Origin: Gordius sp. MW1
Lineage: Eukaryota; Nematomorpha; Gordioida; Gordea; Gordiidae
Assembly: GCA_964036665.1 (NCBI GenBank)
Contig: OZ038526.1
Span: 5,208,001-5,272,000 of the forward strand
Length of the DNA stretch: 64,000 bases
Reading direction: 5' to 3'
Shown here one piece after another: positions 28,713 to 43,900 of the stretch; within the stretch, counting starts at the first letter, position 1; each line of letters opens with the position of its first letter. The translations under genes were made by a program, and so were the position numbers. The notes below the pieces were generated by a model. That model was not told the DNA's origin. It searched no databases and worked only from the letters and a program-made list of their open reading frames with translations.

Positions 28713-30417
28713 CCAACCCACCTGGTGTAGGCGAACGCTTCATCTTTATTTTTCGCCGGTAGTCTCAATATATTTGTGGCGGGCCAAAATGTTGCTCTTA
28801 ATCACACTCAAAGCTAGCCAGTTTTCTTTGGTCATCTTACATGAGATAAAAGTGGAGGAAGGGGGTGGGGTTTGATCAGGATGAGCGTATGTTTTTTTTA
28901 TTAAATCATTGATATAACAAAATCGATAGTAAAAAGGCACATTGAATGCATAAATGTTTGGTGGCCTACTTACGGAAACATACCTTTTATTTATTTTGGA
29001 CTTTGATGAATCACCTTGCTACACATGACCTGTCTTGTTGTGATAGTTTTGGATATTACTTAAGATTAAGTGTATCTGCACTACGTCACGACGATGTCGG
29101 AAATGACATGTGTCCCGAAACCCGAGTTTGGTTAGTAAAGTTTCCGTTCGTTCGGAGCAAAAATTAGTGAAAATTTGATAAAATGCACCTGGCCGCCTAC
29201 GAGGTCCATTTTATTAATCGATCAGTTGTTACCTTTTCAACCGATTAAAAATTGAAATTTTAGTCAACTGTTCTCTCCAAAGGCAAACAGGACAATAAAT
29301 AGAATAGCATGGTGATCTCCAATAAATACTTGGGCCATTTCGCTTTTTTTCTATTATAATTCAAAAAACGCTTGAAAAATTATTTTTTCGTATATTAAAT
29401 GTTGCATATTTTGTTTTTATCATCCCTCACATAAAATTTTCATTTAATCTGCTTATGTTTTATTCCAGATGACCAAATTTAACTTCTAAATAATTTTGAA
29501 ATTTTCTATTATGCTCTTTTAAGATTAATATTATTTTAATATTAAGGAAATAAAAGGGATGAATGTTGTTCTCTCTAACGAGCATGCTCTAAAGTGAGAG
29601 CTTAAAAGGTAGCGTTGATTTATAAATTAATTTTTAATTGATTTTCAACAAACTTTGCCATTTTGTGAAAGATCTATAGCTTATTGCAGTTGGATATGAA
29701 ATGTGGCGATGCCTAGGAGGACTATGAGGTTAGGCGCTTACGTTTCGATTCCCCGTAGACCCAATTAGAATTACTGCTCAAATTAGTTGAAACTTAGTCC
29801 CTTTAACGCAAAACTGCTAATGATAATAAATAAATAAATAAAATGGTTTTGCTAACTTTTGTAATCCCTCTTCCCCCCTTCCTTTTTTTGTAATACTCTT
29901 TGGGAAGATGTAAATTTACACAATGTCTTTGTTCCTTTGTCAAAGAGAGGCGTACAAAACAAAGTAATAATAAGGACAAAATTATATTATGCAGAATGCA
30001 CACTAATATGACAATTAAAATGACCAACTTTGAGGAAATATGTAGGTTCTGTCTCTCTCGCTTACTGACAAATTAATTATGTTTCTAACTTAGGGTAAGG
30101 ATGTGTGGACGGTTAAAATCGTAAATTAATATCAGCCCCTGCCTTTTTTTTAAACAAATTAAACATATAAATGAAAACGAGATAAAAGGGCAAACGAAAA
30201 ATCTATAAAGAAATTACAAGTAGCGAATTTTGTCAAATTACATTCGTGCTCAATAATAAAAATTTTACATAAGCGTGTGATCTTGTTTTTACTATCAAAT
30301 AATAAAGGGTGCAATTTAAGGTATAAAGGTTGAAATATTAATGTCCGCAACACTATGAATATCTCTGTAATATTCACATCATTTGGAGTTAATCTATGAA
30401 TTATTGTCATGACTTGG
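28713..30417. other. Noncoding DNA upstream of the LRR-Ig gene, part 1
   Basis: No supported gene. Open frames at 28946-29167 and 29803-30027 have no recognisable domain. A GTTTCGATTCC box at about 29742, B-box-like, follows a GGCGATGCCTAGGAGG stretch and could be a tRNA-derived SINE, but I could not fold a tRNA from it. Confidence 0.35.
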
Positions 30418-30425
30418 CTTGGACA

Positions 30426-30567
30426 CATGGGCGTAGCCAGGGGAATAAAATTTTCAATGCAGAAAGCCTTAAAAATTAAAAAAAAATTGATGTTTTGCCC
30501 CCCCCCCCTTAATTGAACTTTTGAACGTTTCGCCCCCCCCCTAATCCAAAACCTGGCTACGCCCATG
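30426..30567. mobile_element. GGGCGTAGCC-family MITE
   Basis: CATGGGCGTAGCCAGG ... CCTGGCTACGCCCATG with exact CTTGGACA duplications (30418-30425, 30568-30575). Confidence 0.92.
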
Positions 30568-31167
30568 CTTGGACAAGCTTATTAATTTCTTTATATTTCT
30601 TATGCTAAAGCATCATAATTTATATTGGTTTAGGTCATTCAAAAATAATGACCTTTAAGTTGGGAATTGACTTGCGTAAACAATTAAATGCTGGCCAATT
30701 AATCAATTAAATTCGGTCGGTTGAATGTACCCTCAAATTTTAGACTTTGGTAATTTTGCTGAGGAGGCGTTGCTTAAATGGGCAAGCAATTATCGATCTT
30801 CCCCAAATTTAACCAACAAATTTTTATTAGAACTCCCAATTTGGGAACGCCCCTAGCACATTATTAGTATGCTGCTCTCAGAGCGTTACATTTAAAGCAA
30901 ATTAAACTGTGTCATAAAATTAACTAGCAACGTTTGAGAGCGATGGTTGATTGCTTTTCTCCTTTAAATTAGCATAAAATAGAAAAGCAACGGCTTGGTG
31001 ACATTTAAATGAAAGCAAAATTTGAATCACCCATTGGATTTTGTTTTACATAATTGTTCTAAACTTGTAAGTAAAGTTTTAGTGCGCGATCTATATGTCG
31101 CGGATAACATTAATTTTGACCATAATGGTTTAAGCAGAGCTCACCTTAACTGAGGGTGACTCGACAT

Positions 31168-31336
31168 CATGGGCGTAGCCAAGGGGGGGGGCAGGGAGGG
31201 GCGGCTGCCCCCCTCTAAATCCAAAAAAATAGTGAAAATTCATTAAAATTATGGCTTAAATTTCAAAAAATTATCATTTTGCCCCTCCCTAATTCATTTT
31301 TGCCCCCCTCTAATTCCAAAGCTGGCTACGCCCATG
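31168..31336. mobile_element. GGGCGTAGCC-family MITE
   Basis: CATGGGCGTAGCCAAGG ... GCTGGCTACGCCCATG with exact CTCGACAT duplications (31160-31167, 31337-31344). Same subtype as 40509-40678 (GGCTGCCCCCCTCTAAATCC interior). Confidence 0.92.
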
Positions 31337-34300
31337 CTCGACATTGACAATAATTATGTGCTGTCGTCAAGTCACCTAATGAAATAGGCGAGGTTCAATG
31401 ATTAATGACACTTTTTCCACCTCGAATTTTCTTAAAGTCTTTCCCACCCTCTCTCAGCTTGCCCTCATGTATCCGGTAATAAAACTATTGCATAAGGTGC
31501 CGATCATAGTTATGTCTAAGAATGCATAATAAAACTAGATTTTTGTCGCTCGATAATTTCCGGAGTTACCTGTTAAACCCTTCTCAATGTTTGAATATAC
31601 ATAAAATATCACATATCGCGCGCGCAAAAAACGTACCTACACTAGATATGATAAATTTAATAACTTCGTTGGTTGTTTTATGTGGGATTATGTTAATGTT
31701 ATATTTAGTTATTTTGATGTAAATATTTAATTTTTTAATATAAGATCAACTTTTTCTTTAAAAAAAGTACAGATTTAATTAATTAACTTAATTTCACACG
31801 CACTATGAAATTAGTTACTCTAATTCATAACATTTTTGTTTGAATTCACATAAAGTTTATTGGGAAAATCATTCTACAACAATTTTTTTAAGATGTACTA
31901 CGGTGGGGCTGTGGCATAGGGTCAAGTGATGAGCAATTTGCGTAAAATGTCTTGTAAAAACAGATCAACTCGAGAACACTTATTAATGCTCTTCTATACT
32001 TGCTTTTGAAGTTTAGTCAAAGCATTGGGGCAAAATGACCTTGAAGTGTCTCCTCTTTTGTCACCTCTATTTAACTAGCAAAATCGTGTGACAGAGCTTT
32101 TGTTTAAAGAGAGAAAGCTGCATCGCGTCACAAATCGGGCTTGAAGGATTTGCGACAACTTCGCGCGATAATAACTAAATTCCTGCCCCCCCCCCCCTTT
32201 TCTCATCATCTCTAATTGTGTGTTTTTTATCGTTCTGCCCATATCAAAATGGTTTATGTTTAAATTGGGTAAATCAAGCGTGTTAAGCTTTTCCCTCCTT
32301 TTTATTCCTCGGCAAAATAACTTTCACTGCATCAAGGTTAGAACTTCCTGCCTTTCTACGATATTTTCGATGATGCCAGGGGATGGAACCCTTAGTAGAT
32401 TGATAACTAAGTGAACCATAAGTGCGTTAATTGATTAACCGTCTCACTCTCATGCTTATCGACGTGGACCTTTTGGCTAATCAAAATGTCACTAGTAGAT
32501 TAGATAAGAAGTTTGTAAGCTAGGGGGACAAGGGAGTGAAGGAACGGGGGGGGGGGGGGGGAGCGGAGGGAAATATGTTGGAGGCGATTAGGGAAGGACT
32601 AGACGTGGAAAGGGGAGGGTACAGTGGACATTTAAGTTTGAGATCTAATGGATAGAAGTCATATGTGGGAATTAAGATAAAATCTGACAAAGGAATAATT
32701 CTACCGCTCGGGCACTGGCGCAAAACGCTGGTAGGGATTATTAAACCGAAGCAAAGAAGAGGTGTAATATCAGATGTAGTACAAGTTGCTGGCTACTGGT
32801 GCTAAGTGTGTGAGAGATTAAAATTCGATTTATTATCGAAGAGCATTTACAAAGTCACCTACACGCTACATAAAAGGCCGCGCCATCATCTTTTATCATT
32901 GTAGTGAAAAGGAAAATATCTGGAAGAAGTCGATTAAAGAAAATCACAGCGAGTTATTGCCAAAGTACAATCAAAGTTCGAGTGCTTGTTGTGAGAACTA
33001 ACTTAGGATATTTATCTTAATCATTATAAAAGTTCTCATTATTATTAATCGGCTCTGTATAATATATTTTCACTCTGAAACGATTTATCTAAGTACGATA
33101 TTAGCCAAAATACAAAAATATTAAATGGTCCGGCCCATATTTAACGATTCACCATAAAATCTGCTAGATAATTAAAAAAATATTTTAATGATTATTAAGC
33201 AATTCATTTTAAACCTTCCAAATGCCCGGGCAGGGGATGTATTGTATGTGTTAGATCCAAGTAATATTGCAAAAATAAAGATAGCTCCAATTAATAAAAC
33301 TTGATGGTTAATATACTTTTATTACAAACCAAATTAATTACTTTAATCTATCCATAAATATAGTCATCTATATTAATAACAATTCAAATCATTCATGCTC
33401 TATTATTCTCGACCATCGTTTGTGGATTAAATTGTTAAAAGCAACAGGTTTTTGCTTGTTTTCCTCGTTTGATTTCTCCCTAATTTGTCTCGTTAAAATA
33501 AATATTTAAGTTTCAAAATTTTTAAAAGTATTTTACATGGTTATATATTGCGAAAAATATTAATTTCGTATCAACATCGAACCTTATGCGTTTTGTTATG
33601 CTAAGGGTGCTGAGGTGATTTAAATGAGACCGTGCATGGGTGATTGATGTAATAATTTACATATATCCCACGGTTTGTCAAGGCTTTCTTCCCAGTTCCG
33701 CACTGGTTTGTCTCCTCTCCCTCCACCAATGATTGTGTCACCCATGTCACGTTGATAAGCTAATCTACCTTATGTCACCACTTTCATTAAATCCTACAAT
33801 AAAAATGTAAAAATGTTTGGAACAGGTTTTACAGGGGAGTGGAAAGCCGCGGGAGAAAAGAGAGGATAAGGATTAGAGGCCCGAAAAGAGTCGAAACTAT
33901 GACTACAATTATTATTATCAGTTGCTCGCATACTTTGTTCCGTGAAATTTTATATCATGTCTTGGCTTGGCATGCATACCGAAGAATCAGTTAACCATGT
34001 TAAGTGGAAATTAAAATAATGAGATTGGTGGAATCCATTTATGGTAACGAACGGTTAGTTTAAATGGGGTACATTCAGGAAACAGCTGAATCCGTTGTAT
34101 GCACATGTGAGATGCTAATGATAAGTGCTAGTTAATCAACAACGGAAGTACAACGACAAATTCATCTATTTTTCTTAGTAACTAACTCTGTGACTTATGG
34201 TATTGAGATTTCCTAATAAGGGACAAATCCTGTTACTTAAATCAGTTGATCGCTACCGATATAATTTAATGATTAAAGGCAAGGTATTTATTAATTTACA

Positions 34301-37300
34301 GCCTTTACCCTGCTGCTAACAAATTTGTAAAACACGTAGTGGACACTAATTAAAATTTATCTATTCAAACATTATCTCGTCTCGTTTAATGCATTAGTAT
34401 ACCTACCTCACTAGCTAGTAGATCAATTATATCTGAGATACCGAGATCGTCACCCTTATTAGGATCCTAATGGGTGCCTAATTTGGGTATGATTAAATGT
34501 AAAACATCTCCTGCGTGTCCTGTTTCTCTTCCACCTCATAAATACACAAACGGACCTGACCGCCCCCCCCTCACGTTTAGGCCATTAACCCTGGCTGGTG
34601 CGGTTTGAGCCTTTTGCCAACTAATTTAATTAGAAATCACATAAAGATGCTGGGATGGGGGGGGGGGAGAAGATATGGGGTATTAAACGAATTTTATTTC
34701 GGTACTTAAATAATACATTGAATGATGTAGAAGGTGTGGGTAGATAGGAAATGGTGGGTATAATTACAGCCGCCATCTATTACATCTTAGCTCATCTTTT
34801 CCCCCCCACCTCACATGATAGAGAATAATTATCACGTTCGGTCAGTGGCCGGCCGGCCGAACACGGGCATCATAAACACATTAAAGTTGCCTAGTTATCT
34901 AGGCATTGGCACCCGTTGTTTTAATTATACCGAGCGGGACGACACAAATTCATGGCATGAACAAGGTTAAATGTTTATTGCCTTAAAATATAATCTATAA
35001 AATTTTACGTGCCTATGTGAACTAATATATATGGATTTAAATGCATTAGGGTCAAAATGTTATAATCCTAGATAAGAGGGTATATTATTTGTTAAATAAG
35101 AGTTGCTTTGAAATTCTTTAAGTTAGATGTGATTAGCCAGAATAAGTTTCGAAGTAATTCAAGTATTTTGTTGGCTAAGATGTACATAAGCCCACGCAGT
35201 TTTGCTAGGGTCCATATTTCTCCTCTAGCAATCTAATTGTCAATTTGCAGGCATGATTTCGGCAATAATGATACAAAGGGTTCATTTAGTATTTTTGGAT
35301 CTCTCCTAAGAACACATATTTTTTCCTATTTATTTAATTAAAAAAAGAACGAAGTTTAATTCGTTCGCTCAAATTCTTTATTATTATTTAACCGAGACAC
35401 GTCATGGCCATCAATAAATCTTTATATATAACATCAAAAACCTAGAGCATAAACGGAGGGAACTGGTCACAATCTAGGGTCGCAGAGACGAAGCTAGTTA
35501 TTGAGCAAATCACGTCACACATATATTAGATGTAAGGTAAAATCTTAAGGAATAAATCATAATAAAAGAAAAAAGGTAGGTAAATAGATAATTATAATCA
35601 ATCAAACTCATGGTCATTTAAGCTTATATTTATCGACAACTACATAGTGGATAGCAATTATTTACCCTTACCTATGATTAATTTTGATCCAATAAAAATT
35701 TGGACTTTTAACGTGTGAATGATATTATATGAGAGTCTCCTATCCACAATATTCCATCAAATCGGATCAACAATCAAGCTTCTCATTTTTAGGATTTTTA
35801 TCTAAAATACTATTAAATAACTTATTAGCCGAGCTACATCGATAAGGTTTGAGGGTAGGTAAAATACCGCCAAAGAAAGTAGCAAGCGCATTAACTTTGA
35901 ATTTATTTAAATTCGGTCAAATCCGTCTAGACTTATTGAAAGTTTAAGCACAAAAGGCCAGCTCACATGTACTTTTAAAACCATTATATCGATCCCATAA
36001 AAAGCTAAAGGGCAAATTGAAATGGCGTTGATTTTATAGCTTACTCTGTCTTTCAAAGGTACAATTTGGTGAAAACAATCTTTTCAGAAATCTAAACATA
36101 AAAACTCCTGTCCTATCGTTCCCTTGATTGATTACATTTTAGTGTGTAATTTGGCAAACTTTTTAATTACGCAAAGGTTGAATCGGGGAATGCTATTAAA
36201 CGCGAGAGCGAGCGGACGGACGGTTAAAGGGTTGATAAGTAAAGCATTATAGGTTTGATATACATTTTTTGTATTACAAAGACTACCATCACTAAGTAAC
36301 AAACTAGCCCAACCAGATCGAACTTTAATTAAAAAAATTGACCAACGCGTCTTTATTTGGGGTTGTCACACAGATAGAACGTTTTTTAAATTTAGCGCAT
36401 TGTAATAATAATCAACTAAAATATCGATGGCTTGCTCTTCTACTTTATATAAAATACATGCTAGGCTTATTTTCTAATAGAAGTTCTTCATATAATAATG
36501 GTGGTAAATCAGACTAAAAAATATAATTCATGCACCTGTTGCTGTAGACTATAATTATTGTTTATTTTCCTATAGCCCAATTATTTGCCCGTCTATCGAT
36601 ATTTTTAACCTAGCGATATGCACGCTATCTAATTTCTTTAAAAAGTTGTTATTGTTAAACCATGCTATAAAGATGCGATCTTCAATCTAGTTCCAAAATA
36701 ATAAATTTTGACATTAATAAATTTTTTATGATTTGCACAGGTCAAAATTTATTTTCTCTAAACTCTGTCGGATAAAAGCTATTTTATAATTTTTTTAAGC
36801 TAACGTTTGGTAAAAGCTATCTTCCAAAGAGCTCAACGCGAAAATCGACAAAATTATCTGGGTCATTAGTCATGATGTGTATTTGATTAAAAAAATAAAA
36901 TAAATAAAGACAAGAAAAATCAATTTATCCCATTTGCTTGTGTAAGTGGTACACCTCTACACGAGCACCATGGGACTCACAGTGCACACCTTCATCCCCT
37001 CCTGTCTCTGTTAAATTATACAATGGAATAATGTCAAATTGGACGCTAACAAAAATCCCAATAAAATTACATTACGACACGGGCCAGTCAGCCAGCATTA
37101 ATACGTTTCGAGAGATGTGAGGATATTTACATGCAAAGTTGTGTTGATATGTTTGCGTGTAATAATTACCCATCCAAATGGCCGATATGCATGCAAAAAA
37201 TTATTTCATTAAAATAGGATAGATGATCGGTTAATTTGCAAACACTGCATCTGCAACCATTAATAAAATAATGTTGTAATATGTAGGTAGGGCACACATG

Positions 37301-37734
37301 GGGGCACACAATGTAGGGGCAGGCGTGTGTTATCAGTTTTTTCGATCGAGAAAATTTCATTCTTTTGTATACTTATTAAAAATAATTATTCTCGTTAAAA
37401 TTAAAAGGTCGACCGACGGGGATTCTAAGCTTGGTTTTGATCATTGCTATACTATACTACATTTAACTCCACTATTTATACCAAAATATACATTATCTCT
37501 ACCAAGGGGTGTTTCAATCCCTTACTACCCCCCCCCCTCTTCACTCACCTCACACGGTGCTGGGAGGAATTAAGAAGAAGATTTGTGTGCTTAGTGGGGT
37601 TTTTGTCATGACTTTAAAGAGACTAAGAATCCAATCCGCGTCGCCCCCCCCCCCCCCCTAAACACAAACTCACACACCTACATATTCCACAATCCCGATT
37701 ATACGACAGGACTCATTCACCGCATTTTCCAATT
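31337..37734. other. Long low-repeat noncoding region, possible regulatory DNA
   Basis: About 6.4 kb without a supported gene and, compared with the rest of the window, few transposon ends. Composition is less AT-extreme, with scattered homopurine/polyG runs (for example 32546-32561, 34656-34668, 37644-37659), a GGCCGGCCGGCC palindrome (34848-34859), and a CATAAAAGGCCGCGCC TATA-like patch at 32869. Long upstream DNA plus a giant first intron is typical of developmentally regulated receptor genes; a regulatory role is inference only. Confidence 0.35.
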
Positions 37735-37999
37735 ATATATCGGCGCCACCACTCACTGGTTCATTGTGTGAACCATAATAACTAATGCGCCCCGCAACAA
37801 CGGTAAGGAGAATGTTAATCATGTCCTGCTTCCTCATCCGACCACGATTCTTAAATTCCGAACATCCGTAGATATTAGTATCAATTATATTCGACTTAAT
37901 TCTACGATTCAAAGGATTGATTTTGCTTTAGATGATCACGACTATCGTGACTTTAAATTCCTGTAATAATTTTTTAGGTACGGTCTTCAAAACCTTTTC
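37735..37999 (+). promoter_or_regulatory. Candidate core promoter and 5' UTR of the LRR-Ig gene
   Basis: A TATATA box (37735-37740) is followed 28 nt later by TCATTG, an initiator-like site with its A at 37763. A consensus donor CAACG/gtaagg sits at 37802/37803 and a polypyrimidine-AG acceptor at 37977, which would make a 5' UTR exon of about 40 nt, a 175-nt intron, and 22 nt of leader before the ATG at 38000. Spacing fits a metazoan TATA/Inr promoter. There is no transcript evidence and an additional distal promoter is possible. Confidence 0.5.
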
Positions 38000-40900
38000 A
38001 TGAGCCCGTTCGTAAGCGGATGGATTCTGGCAGTTATTTTTTTGGTTTTTTCACTCCAAACAAAGGAGCAACATTACGTAGCGGCTGGACTTACCGATAA
38101 ACATTCTAGCATTTCCGTCATCACATTAATCACGGCCCTCAAATTTTCCTTTCAAGATGTATTTGAGCCAGACGCTCGACCAAAAATGAATAACGTCATG
38201 AACCAATCCTACGACGATGAAAATGAAATTAGGCCGTCAAGCTGGGGAAACAAATTCAGGCGCCGGGCCAAAGATTCTTGTCCGAACCTGTGTCGATGCT
38301 TCACCCTGAACAACGCTTTCACCGCCGATTGTCAAGGTAAAGGTCTCAAGGGCGTACCAGAAGGTTTAGATTTTAGTACTAAAACCCTCATGCTACAATC
38401 CAATCCAGGCATTCAATTATTTCCCGACAGAGTGTTTCGAGAACGGGGAGCCATCAATATCCAAGTTTTGAGCGCAAGTCGATGCTCCATTCATTTCATC
38501 GGGGCCGAAGCTTTTCACGGACTCCGATTTTTACGGGTCTTAGATTTATCACGCAACGCTTTAACGACTATACCCTCAGCGGCCTTCGGTGACACGCCGT
38601 TCCTTAAAAAGCTAATTCTTTCAAACAATCCCATCCGCCGAATACCTACCAGTTCATTCGCTCACTGTTCGAGGTATAATTTATTTATCAGCTTTTAAAA
38701 TTGACAAAGTTGATAATGTATTTATAATTTTTTTTTATTAATTCGTTGCAATATTTAAAATTCAGGCTAAGGAAATCTCTTAGTTTTTGTCGTTCTCTTA
38801 TATTAAAAAAATAATTACTTGGGATAAATAGAATTCACGTTCGTCTTTCATTTAACATTATACAGTCCAGTCACTAATCTATAAATGATTTACATGCTAA
38901 TCCTACGATAAATTCTTAGTTTAAGTCAAATTAAGATGTCCCATGATATAAATGGCCAGCTCTTTATGCCAAATTTCTCAGAAGAGCAAATATATTAAAT
39001 TAAATACTAAAATTATACAATTTAAAAACACTGTTAATTATTGAATCCTTTCAGATGGAAAAAGTCGTATAAAATATTATAACTTAATTTAATTTACATT
39101 ATAAAAATTTAATAGCCTAGTTTATCAACATAAATTACATATTTTTATTTATGATTTTAATGTTTCTATTTATGGTACATATATAAATATTTGCCTTAAA
39201 TATTTAATAAATATATTAAAAGTGATACATGCTTCCCTAGGATATTAAGCCCACAACTTATTTATAATGACCAATAATCTCTTATACCAAATTTAGTCCT
39301 CGTAAGCTCACCGCTGTCGCAGCATCACATAATACATTAAATTATTATAATTTTTGGCTGCGTCTACTTTACGTCATTTTATTTAGACGCTGTGTACAAT
39401 TGGTGACAATTTTAATTTGTTTTATCTTAAACGCGATGAAAAATAAGTGAATAATTTGTGTAGGCACTAAATGTGGACAGTTGGAAACTACTATAACATC
39501 ACTGGAAAAAATTAATAACTAAATGATCTTAAAGCAAATTAAGTAAGCCTTTATAGTGCCGACCCCGTCCCTTAGCTCCCCTTTGCATTTTGGCTTCTCA
39601 ACTAAATGCAGCTAAACTTAGCATTCCTTTGACTAATTTGCGGACCCTTTAATAATAATTAGAGTTGCCGGCCGGCACCGTGAATAATGCCTTTTTAAAA
39701 CGAGACCTTTTATAGAGGCAATTATAGATGGGGGGGGGGGGGGTATTGTGGATAACATTAATCACCACCAAAATTCAGGAACCTCGCTCCCCCCTCAAAT
39801 CAAAAACTAATTACAATTTTCCCATTAAATATTTATAATAAGATATTTGCATAGAAGAGGACATAACACTTTCGAACCGACACGATGGCCTTGGTGCAGT
39901 GCACCTAAGGGTTCTCATTATAGGCGATTCATACACCAACCATATTACTATTGTACATGCTTTATAAATCTATAAATTATTGATATGTGGGATGCATCTA
40001 ATTTAATAAAGATTAATTTATCGTTTTTCGGTCGTCGGCTTTTCGCATGGCAAACACGGTACTCAATTAATGGGTAATATAAAAAAATAGCAAAATTAGC
40101 GATTTAATTCGGGTGCACTTTTACAGTAATTGTTAACTAATATTACGATGCAATCATTTTGAACAAGGCAAATTTTGACGCGCCTTAATAATTACTAAAT
40201 AATTGCAATCGGTTCGGGCAATTGTAAGTTTAGTAAAGATCACTTGCAATTTTTGAGATAAGCGCTCATCATAATTAATTTTGCAAAAAATTAAGCCGGA
40301 CGGACATAGGCATCGAGATGGATGTGCGTTGTATGTAGGACGCATTAAAATCTATGCGTCTGTGTCACAGTTGAGCATCATTAATTGCCAGCGCCTAAAT
40401 GATAATTTGGGATGACAATTTTCAATTCCCCCATCTATACACCTAGGCTAGGACTAGGGAAAAATATTTCCAAGGCCTATAATGCTTTTTCCTACAACTA
40501 GTCATACCCATGGGCGTAGCCAAGGGGGGAGGGGCGGCTGCCCCCCTCTAAATCCAAAAAATTGACAAAATTCATTAAAATTATGGCTAAAATTTCAATA
40601 AATGTTCATTTTGCCCCTCCCTAATCATCCCTAAATCATTATTGCCCCCCTCTAATTCCAAAGCTGGCTACGCCCATGGTCATACCTCATATATAAGTGA
40701 TTTAGTTTCTAAAAAATTTTTATATATATCTTTTTATCATTTACTTAAGTTATTACGGAGACATGCCATTTTCGTTCGGTAAGGGGTCAAATGAACCTAA
40801 ACTCGGCTTAATGCCACGGCTTATTATATAATTCATTAAAAGCTTTCGAAAAAACGTATTTTTACTCATATATTTTAGCTTTTTACCTAAGCTTGAAATG

Positions 40901-43900
40901 ACTTTAATCCTTCTTAGTTCTTACACAATGTGCCAGCAGTGGCTTTTAAACCAACCTTCTCATTCTTTACGCGTATTTTACATTTGTTCTTCGTTGCGTT
41001 GTCGTTGTATTGTGAGCCAAACTTTCGATGTTATGATAATACGAACGGTAATATAATTATTTTTGCTTCACGTTTATTATACGGATTACTACTGTCACTT
41101 ACGGTACAACACATGATATATCCCTTTTAATAATGTGGTAGTAGCCTTTGATCCAACCCATCATATCCAATTACCGAACTGTTATTACTCTATAAGATGG
41201 ACTGTTTATAGATGAGCCTTTTACTACCCCTAAACCTGGATCAAATTTATTAAACAAGGGACAATAATTGATTCCTTGAGCGTTAGAGATTTTTGTTTTA
41301 TGAAGCTTACAAATTTAAAGTTTACTTTCAATCCGCAATTGTGATGGAAATAATTGGAAAATTTAATTCAATTTAAATTTTGGGGCTTAACTTTGATGCG
41401 AACTGTAAAACATAAGGAATAAAAATATTTTTTATTTGTACACCCCGTTTATTATCCTACCGACTATAGTAAATTTGGAGCATTAATTAATGGACCTTGC
41501 TTACGTTTAAGCTTATGTGGCTGGTAATGGTAGGGTGTTTAATTATTCAAAAATAGTAATGAACTTATCCAAGGTAGTCGCACCCTCCAGTTTAAATTTT
41601 TTCAGTTTTAAATGAAACATGGTTAAATTTTATCGAATACAAAAACTTTTTGACCCCCTCTACTTTAAACTAGATCCACGTATACGATACGGCTATTTAT
41701 TAATTTTCTTGAATTATCTAAGTGGATGTAATGTGATGTGATGACATGAATATCAAAAATTAACATTTACAGGTTTGATAAACCATTTATAAAATGCTGA
41801 ACAAAAACGTTATATTAACATCAGGTTTGAAGTAAGTTTTACTCGGCGATAAAGAGTTCAATTTATGCTACATTGTTAATATTCAAATTTAATCTCTGCC
41901 GCAGTTTACCCAACTTCGATAAAACCATATGAGTAGCATGTGCACATAAGGGTGCGGTTGCAAAGGGTGGGGTATGGAACGAATGGTTTAGTTGTAGCTT
42001 TAAGGGCTCGATTTAAGTTATGGAAAAAGTAAAGTTTAAAAGAAGAAGAGTACTTCTCTCTCGCTCCTATTTTATGCACAGCAGCAGATTTTACCTCAGC
42101 AGTCGTATAACTTAAAATTGAATGAGGGTAGTTAGCTCGGGGTAAGGATTGAAGTTTTATGAAAATTACTCTACCATCGGCGGATCTATTACCGGCCGTT
42201 TTTGCATTAAGATTTTCTATAAACCGATATGTAAGCCACGCAACGGGAGATTTATCGATAAGCTAGTATTGCTATTAGCTCCGGTGGGCTCTAGAAATGA
42301 ACTGCTGGTTAAAATACTTATGCAGCCTTACAAGCTATATTTGATTGTATTGCTTGACAAAAATATGTCTCGAGTATTTGTACTAAGATTGATTTGAACC
42401 AGAATCAATAATTATGAAAAGCTTGTTTAAAAAATAAAATCTTAAATAAGTGATAAGACTATCATCATGTTAAAACTTTGATGACTTTGATTAAATTAAG
42501 GACTTCATTGAAAAGACGGAAACACCTTGTTTTATATTATTCGCGCACTGACCCAATCTTTTGCTTTAACATTAGGTACACACTTAACCTTTAAGCATAA
42601 CAAAATTCTTATCGATTTTTACACAGTTTGAACTAGCATTTTCTCTCGCAAAAACTATTGTGTTAAGATACAAAAGTGGGTCCATCATCAATTACTCCTG
42701 AAAACTCTCAATACCTGATGAGTCCAGTTCAGGTTTGGCATTACACTTTTCCCCTAACAATAACTCGCTTATATTATATTAATCTCCATTTTTAAGGCTA
42801 TTTTAGTACCAGCCAAAAGGAATGCCACTGAAACTATTTGTTGGCAAATTAGAAGGGATAATTTTAAAAATTAGTATATTTCTATCGAACCTTGGGGTGG
42901 TCAAGAATGTCAGGATGGGGCAGCCACATTTTTAATATGATAGTTTAAATTTTATCAAATTTAATTTTTCGCTTTGTCTCCCTTCTCCCGTCTAGAATTT
43001 TGGGAATTGCTAATATGTATTTTGTTTGTGACCTGACACCACGTTAAGACAACGACCTACTCTAACCACTTCACGTACGTTATATATCTGTTTTCAAAAA
43101 AGGGAATATATATTTAACATAAGCATGCAATAATATTAGAAATTATACGCATCCATATATATCATCATTCTTTTCTGTGGCTAGGAGCAGTCTCTGAGGA
43201 TTTGAAATGTAAAAGGGATGTGTCTGTTTGATAAAGGTGAATATATTAACCATTAATTTGTATATTTATACCCCCGTCTTATTAATATATATGCAAATTG
43301 AGCCATATATCTTAAAATCAAGTTGTCAGGTGGTACTTTTTTTATATATATTGGTCATAAAGTATAGTGTAGATTCAAGCACAAAATCTTATACCATCCA
43401 CTAAATTTGATATGAAATTAAGGTTTTTATAATCAAATAGCTTAATTGTAAGAATTTATTTGTTAGGGACAGGCATGTGATGTGGGAGTTAATAATCAAA
43501 ACAAATGACTTATTAATATTGGTGGCCCGTCAACTTGCCGAAAAGCATCTCGCCGAATCACCCTGGGACATTTTGTGATTGGTTGAATGGGGAACATTTT
43601 TAAATTAGGGGACATTTTTTAACTGTGGGACATTAAATTAGGCGAGATGGTTTCGGCGAGTTTATAGAAGACCGTTAATATTAATAGATTGCATAGCAAT
43701 TAAAATAATTAGCAATGGGTATATAGCATTAACTGTTAAGATTGTACAAATAAGTTTTTACCGTTTAAATGAGTAATGGTATCGCAGTTTAACTAGTAGC
43801 GACTTCAAAAATGCATCACGATTTAAAATATCCCTCGCTTTAGGCGTTATTGAGGTACAGTAAAGGGTTTCAAATATTTTTTATTTAGTCATCTAGAAAT

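Noticed and set aside
28946-29167. 73-codon frame upstream of the LRR-Ig gene
   Set aside because: No recognisable domain, no splice link, no second supporting signal.
29700-29770. tRNA-like B box (GTTTCGATTCC)
   Set aside because: No cloverleaf with acceptor pairing could be drawn; perhaps a SINE remnant at best.
36938-37573. Three short frames upstream of the LRR-Ig gene
   Set aside because: No homology, low length, near homopolymer tracts.
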